DNA from: Pullichristensenella sp002068815
GTDB lineage: Bacteria > Bacillota > Clostridia > Christensenellales > Aristaeellaceae
Direction: 5' to 3'
Length of the DNA: 64,000 bases
NCBI GenBank assembly: GCA_040772885.1
Contig: JAXGXF010000002.1
Coordinates: 124,001-188,000, forward strand
A model generated the notes under the pieces. The model was not told the origin of the DNA. It was given only the letters and a program-made list of their open reading frames with translations, and did not search any database. Numbering within the stretch: position 1 is the stretch's first letter; every line of letters begins with the position of its first letter. Below are positions 62,585 through 64,000 of this stretch, one piece after another. A program made the translations under genes and the position numbers.

Positions 62585-63916
62585 TTACCTCCCGCTCAGA
62601 TAGTCGGTCGTGTAGGTCCCGTCCTCGAACGCGCGCTCGGCGATCAGCTCGGCCTGCATCCAGCCGGTGTGGTCGACGCCCTCGATGACCATCTCGCACA
62701 GCGCCGCCTGCATCTTGCGGATCGCCTCGGCGCGCGTCGGCGCATGGACGATCAGCTTCGCGATCATCGAGTCGTAGAACGGCGGGATCACGTAGTCCTG
62801 GTAGAGCGCCGTGTCGAAGCGAACCCACGGGCCGCCCGGCACGTGCAAGAGGCTCACCTTGCCGGCGCAGGGCCGGAAGTTCTCCTGCGGGTTCTCGGCG
62901 TTGATGCGGCACTCGATCGCGTGGCCGCGGAGCTTTATGTCGCTCTGCTGGAACGGGATCGGCGTGCCCGCCGCGACGCGTATCTGCCACTTGACGAGGT
63001 CGATGCCGGTCACCATCTCGGTCACCGGGTGCTCGACCTGCAATCGCGTGTTCATCTCCATGAAGTAGAATTTCCCGTCCCGGTCGAGCAGGAACTCGAC
63101 GGTGCCGACGCCCTCGTAGCCGACCGCGCGCGCGGCCTTCGCCGCGGCCTCGAGAAGCCCCTCGCGCACCGCGGGCGTCACCGCCGGCGACGGGCTCTCC
63201 TCGATCAATTTCTGGTTCCTGCGCTGCATCGAGCACTCGCGCTCGCCGAGCGTCACGACGCTCCCGTCCATGTCGCACAACAGCTGCACCTCGATGTGCT
63301 TGACCTTCTCGAGCAGCTTTTCCATGTAGACCGCGCCGTCGCCGAACGCGCTCCCGGCCTCGGCGGTCGCGGCGAGGTACGCGCGCTCGAGCTCGTCCTC
63401 GGAGTTCACGCGGCGAATTCCCCTGCCGCCGCCGCCGGCGCGCGCCTTGATGAGCAGCGGAAAGCCGATGCGCCCCGCCTCTTCGCGAAGCTGCCCGACG
63501 CTCGCGACGACGTCCGAGCCGGGCACGACCGGCACGCCCGCCTCGCGCATCGTGCGGCGCGCCTCGTCCTTGTCGCCCATCAGCCGGATCACGTCTGCGG
63601 ACGGGCCGATGAACTTGATCTTGCACCGGCTGCACAGGTCGGCAAAGCGCGGGTTCTCCGAGAGCAGCCCGTAGCCCGGATGGATCGCCGGCGCGCCGGT
63701 CACCGCCGCCGCGGAGAGGATCGCCGCCATGTTGAGATAGCTTCCCGTCGCCGCCGCGGGGCCGATGCACACGCTCTCGTCCGCGAGCGATACGTGCAGC
63801 GCGTCGCGGTCGGCCTCGGAGAACACGGCGACCGTCGAGATGCCCATCTCCTTGCAGGCGCGGATCACGCGCACGGCGATCTCGCCGCGGTTGGCAATCA
63901 AAATCTTAGGAAACAC
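62585..63916 (-). CDS. accC: biotin carboxylase
   Basis: AccC (443 aa) carboxylates biotin on AccB with bicarbonate and ATP. Features: KILIANRGEIAVRVIRACKE (4-23), HPGYGLLSENPRF (about 78), the ATP-grasp glycine loop IKARAGGGGRGIR (about 156-168), ECSMQRRNQKLIEESPSP (about 227) and FMEMNTRLQVEHPVTEMVTG (about 284-303). The start is GTG at 63916 with AGGAGG 5 bp upstream. accB is not adjacent in the window; fabZ lies upstream. Confidence 0.96.
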   Translation of the reverse strand: MFPKILIANRGEIAVRVIRACKEMGISTVAVFSEADRDALHVSLADESVCIGPAAATGSYLNMAAILSAAAVTGAPAIHPGYGLLSENPRFADLCSRCKIKFIGPSADVIRLMGDKDEARRTMREAGVPVVPGSDVVASVGQLREEAGRIGFPLLIKARAGGGGRGIRRVNSEDELERAYLAATAEAGSAFGDGAVYMEKLLEKVKHIEVQLLCDMDGSVVTLGERECSMQRRNQKLIEESPSPAVTPAVREGLLEAAAKAARAVGYEGVGTVEFLLDRDGKFYFMEMNTRLQVEHPVTEMVTGIDLVKWQIRVAAGTPIPFQQSDIKLRGHAIECRINAENPQENFRPCAGKVSLLHVPGGPWVRFDTALYQDYVIPPFYDSMIAKLIVHAPTRAEAIRKMQAALCEMVIEGVDHTGWMQAELIAERAFEDGTYTTDYLSGR

Positions 63917-63930
63917 GTTGGCCTCCTATA

Positions 63931-64000
63931 TCAAGCTAATATGAAGGAGAACTCGCCCGACGCGCAAACGTCGCCGTTCACGCGCGCCTCCCCCTGGACG
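63931..64000 (-). CDS. fabZ: 3' end of 3-hydroxyacyl-ACP dehydratase (partial)
   Basis: The last 22 codons visible on the minus strand read VQGEARVNGDVCASGEFSFI then LA and stop at 63931. The GEARVNGDVCASGEFSF pattern matches the C-terminal strand of FabZ, and fabZ-accC-accD-accA is the common gene order in Firmicutes fatty acid clusters. Only a short piece is seen, so the identification is mainly contextual. The rest lies beyond the window edge. Confidence 0.65.
   Translation of the reverse strand, partial: VQGEARVNGDVCASGEFSFILA

Overview
The window reads as a chromosomal segment of a spore-forming, anaerobic, high-G+C (about two thirds by eye) member of the Clostridia. Evidence for this: a complete eight-gene spoIIIA operon, spoVAC-AD-AE and sigK; an anaerobic class III ribonucleotide reductase, rubredoxin and thioredoxin; a flavin-dependent thymidylate synthase; the Firmicutes-type asp23/amaP pair; a T-box leader; and strong sigma-A promoters (TTGACA-N17-TATAAT class). 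No plasmid, phage, insertion sequence or CRISPR array is visible, and almost every base belongs to a recognisable housekeeping gene or a short intergenic region.

Layout. 1-6.8 kb: 3' part of purL, two tRNA-Ser genes, a truncated epoxyqueuosine-reductase-like gene, a redox-cysteine protein, murI, yebC and divergent recX. 6.9-11.6 kb: a glutamine amidotransferase, a double-domain ThyX and nrdD behind two NrdR-like boxes. 11.6-16.6 kb: an accessory-looking stretch (CPBP protease, AraC regulator, 88-aa protein, TraX, ROK kinase) with unusually repetitive intergenic DNA. 16.6-20.9 kb: the spoVA operon, led by two tiny genes, then a TPR protein and a YprB-like nuclease. 21-28.9 kb: ABC exporter, acetyltransferase, PH-domain protein, a FecCD-type permease/ATPase without a binding protein, T-box-controlled proS and an MFS transporter. 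28.9-39.2 kb: the clostridial block recN-argR-nadK-tlyA-dxs-ispA-xseB-xseA-folD-tsaD paralogue-nusB. 39.3-45.1 kb: amaP, asp23, spoIIIAH-AA. 45.3-54.3 kb: ECF folate S-component, eukaryotic-type glgB, RseC, thioredoxin, RNase J, YlbF, MltG, SigK and a DprA-like protein. 54.4-56.9 kb: eda-kdgK-gntR for 2-keto-3-deoxygluconate breakdown. 57-59.3 kb: a redox operon (NifX-like, DUF134, Crp/Fnr, and a free-standing NrdD-type glycyl-radical domain), then rubredoxin. 59.3-64 kb: amidotransferase-like protein, DegV, accA-accD-accC and the end of fabZ.

Three observations deserve most attention. First, a separate 87-codon gene carries only the glycyl-radical tail of NrdD, in an operon with a Crp/Fnr regulator; this could be a replacement-part system for anaerobic ribonucleotide reductase, analogous to GrcA/YfiD for pyruvate formate-lyase. 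Second, gene ends and their terminators have repeatedly been duplicated in tandem (proS, araC, ROK/traX and two further sites), leaving decayed copies in the intergenic DNA. Third, there is a roughly 210-bp dispersed intergenic repeat with a perfect 11-bp-arm hairpin at two loci 12 kb apart, and a separate five-unit array of 16-bp palindromes upstream of nusB.
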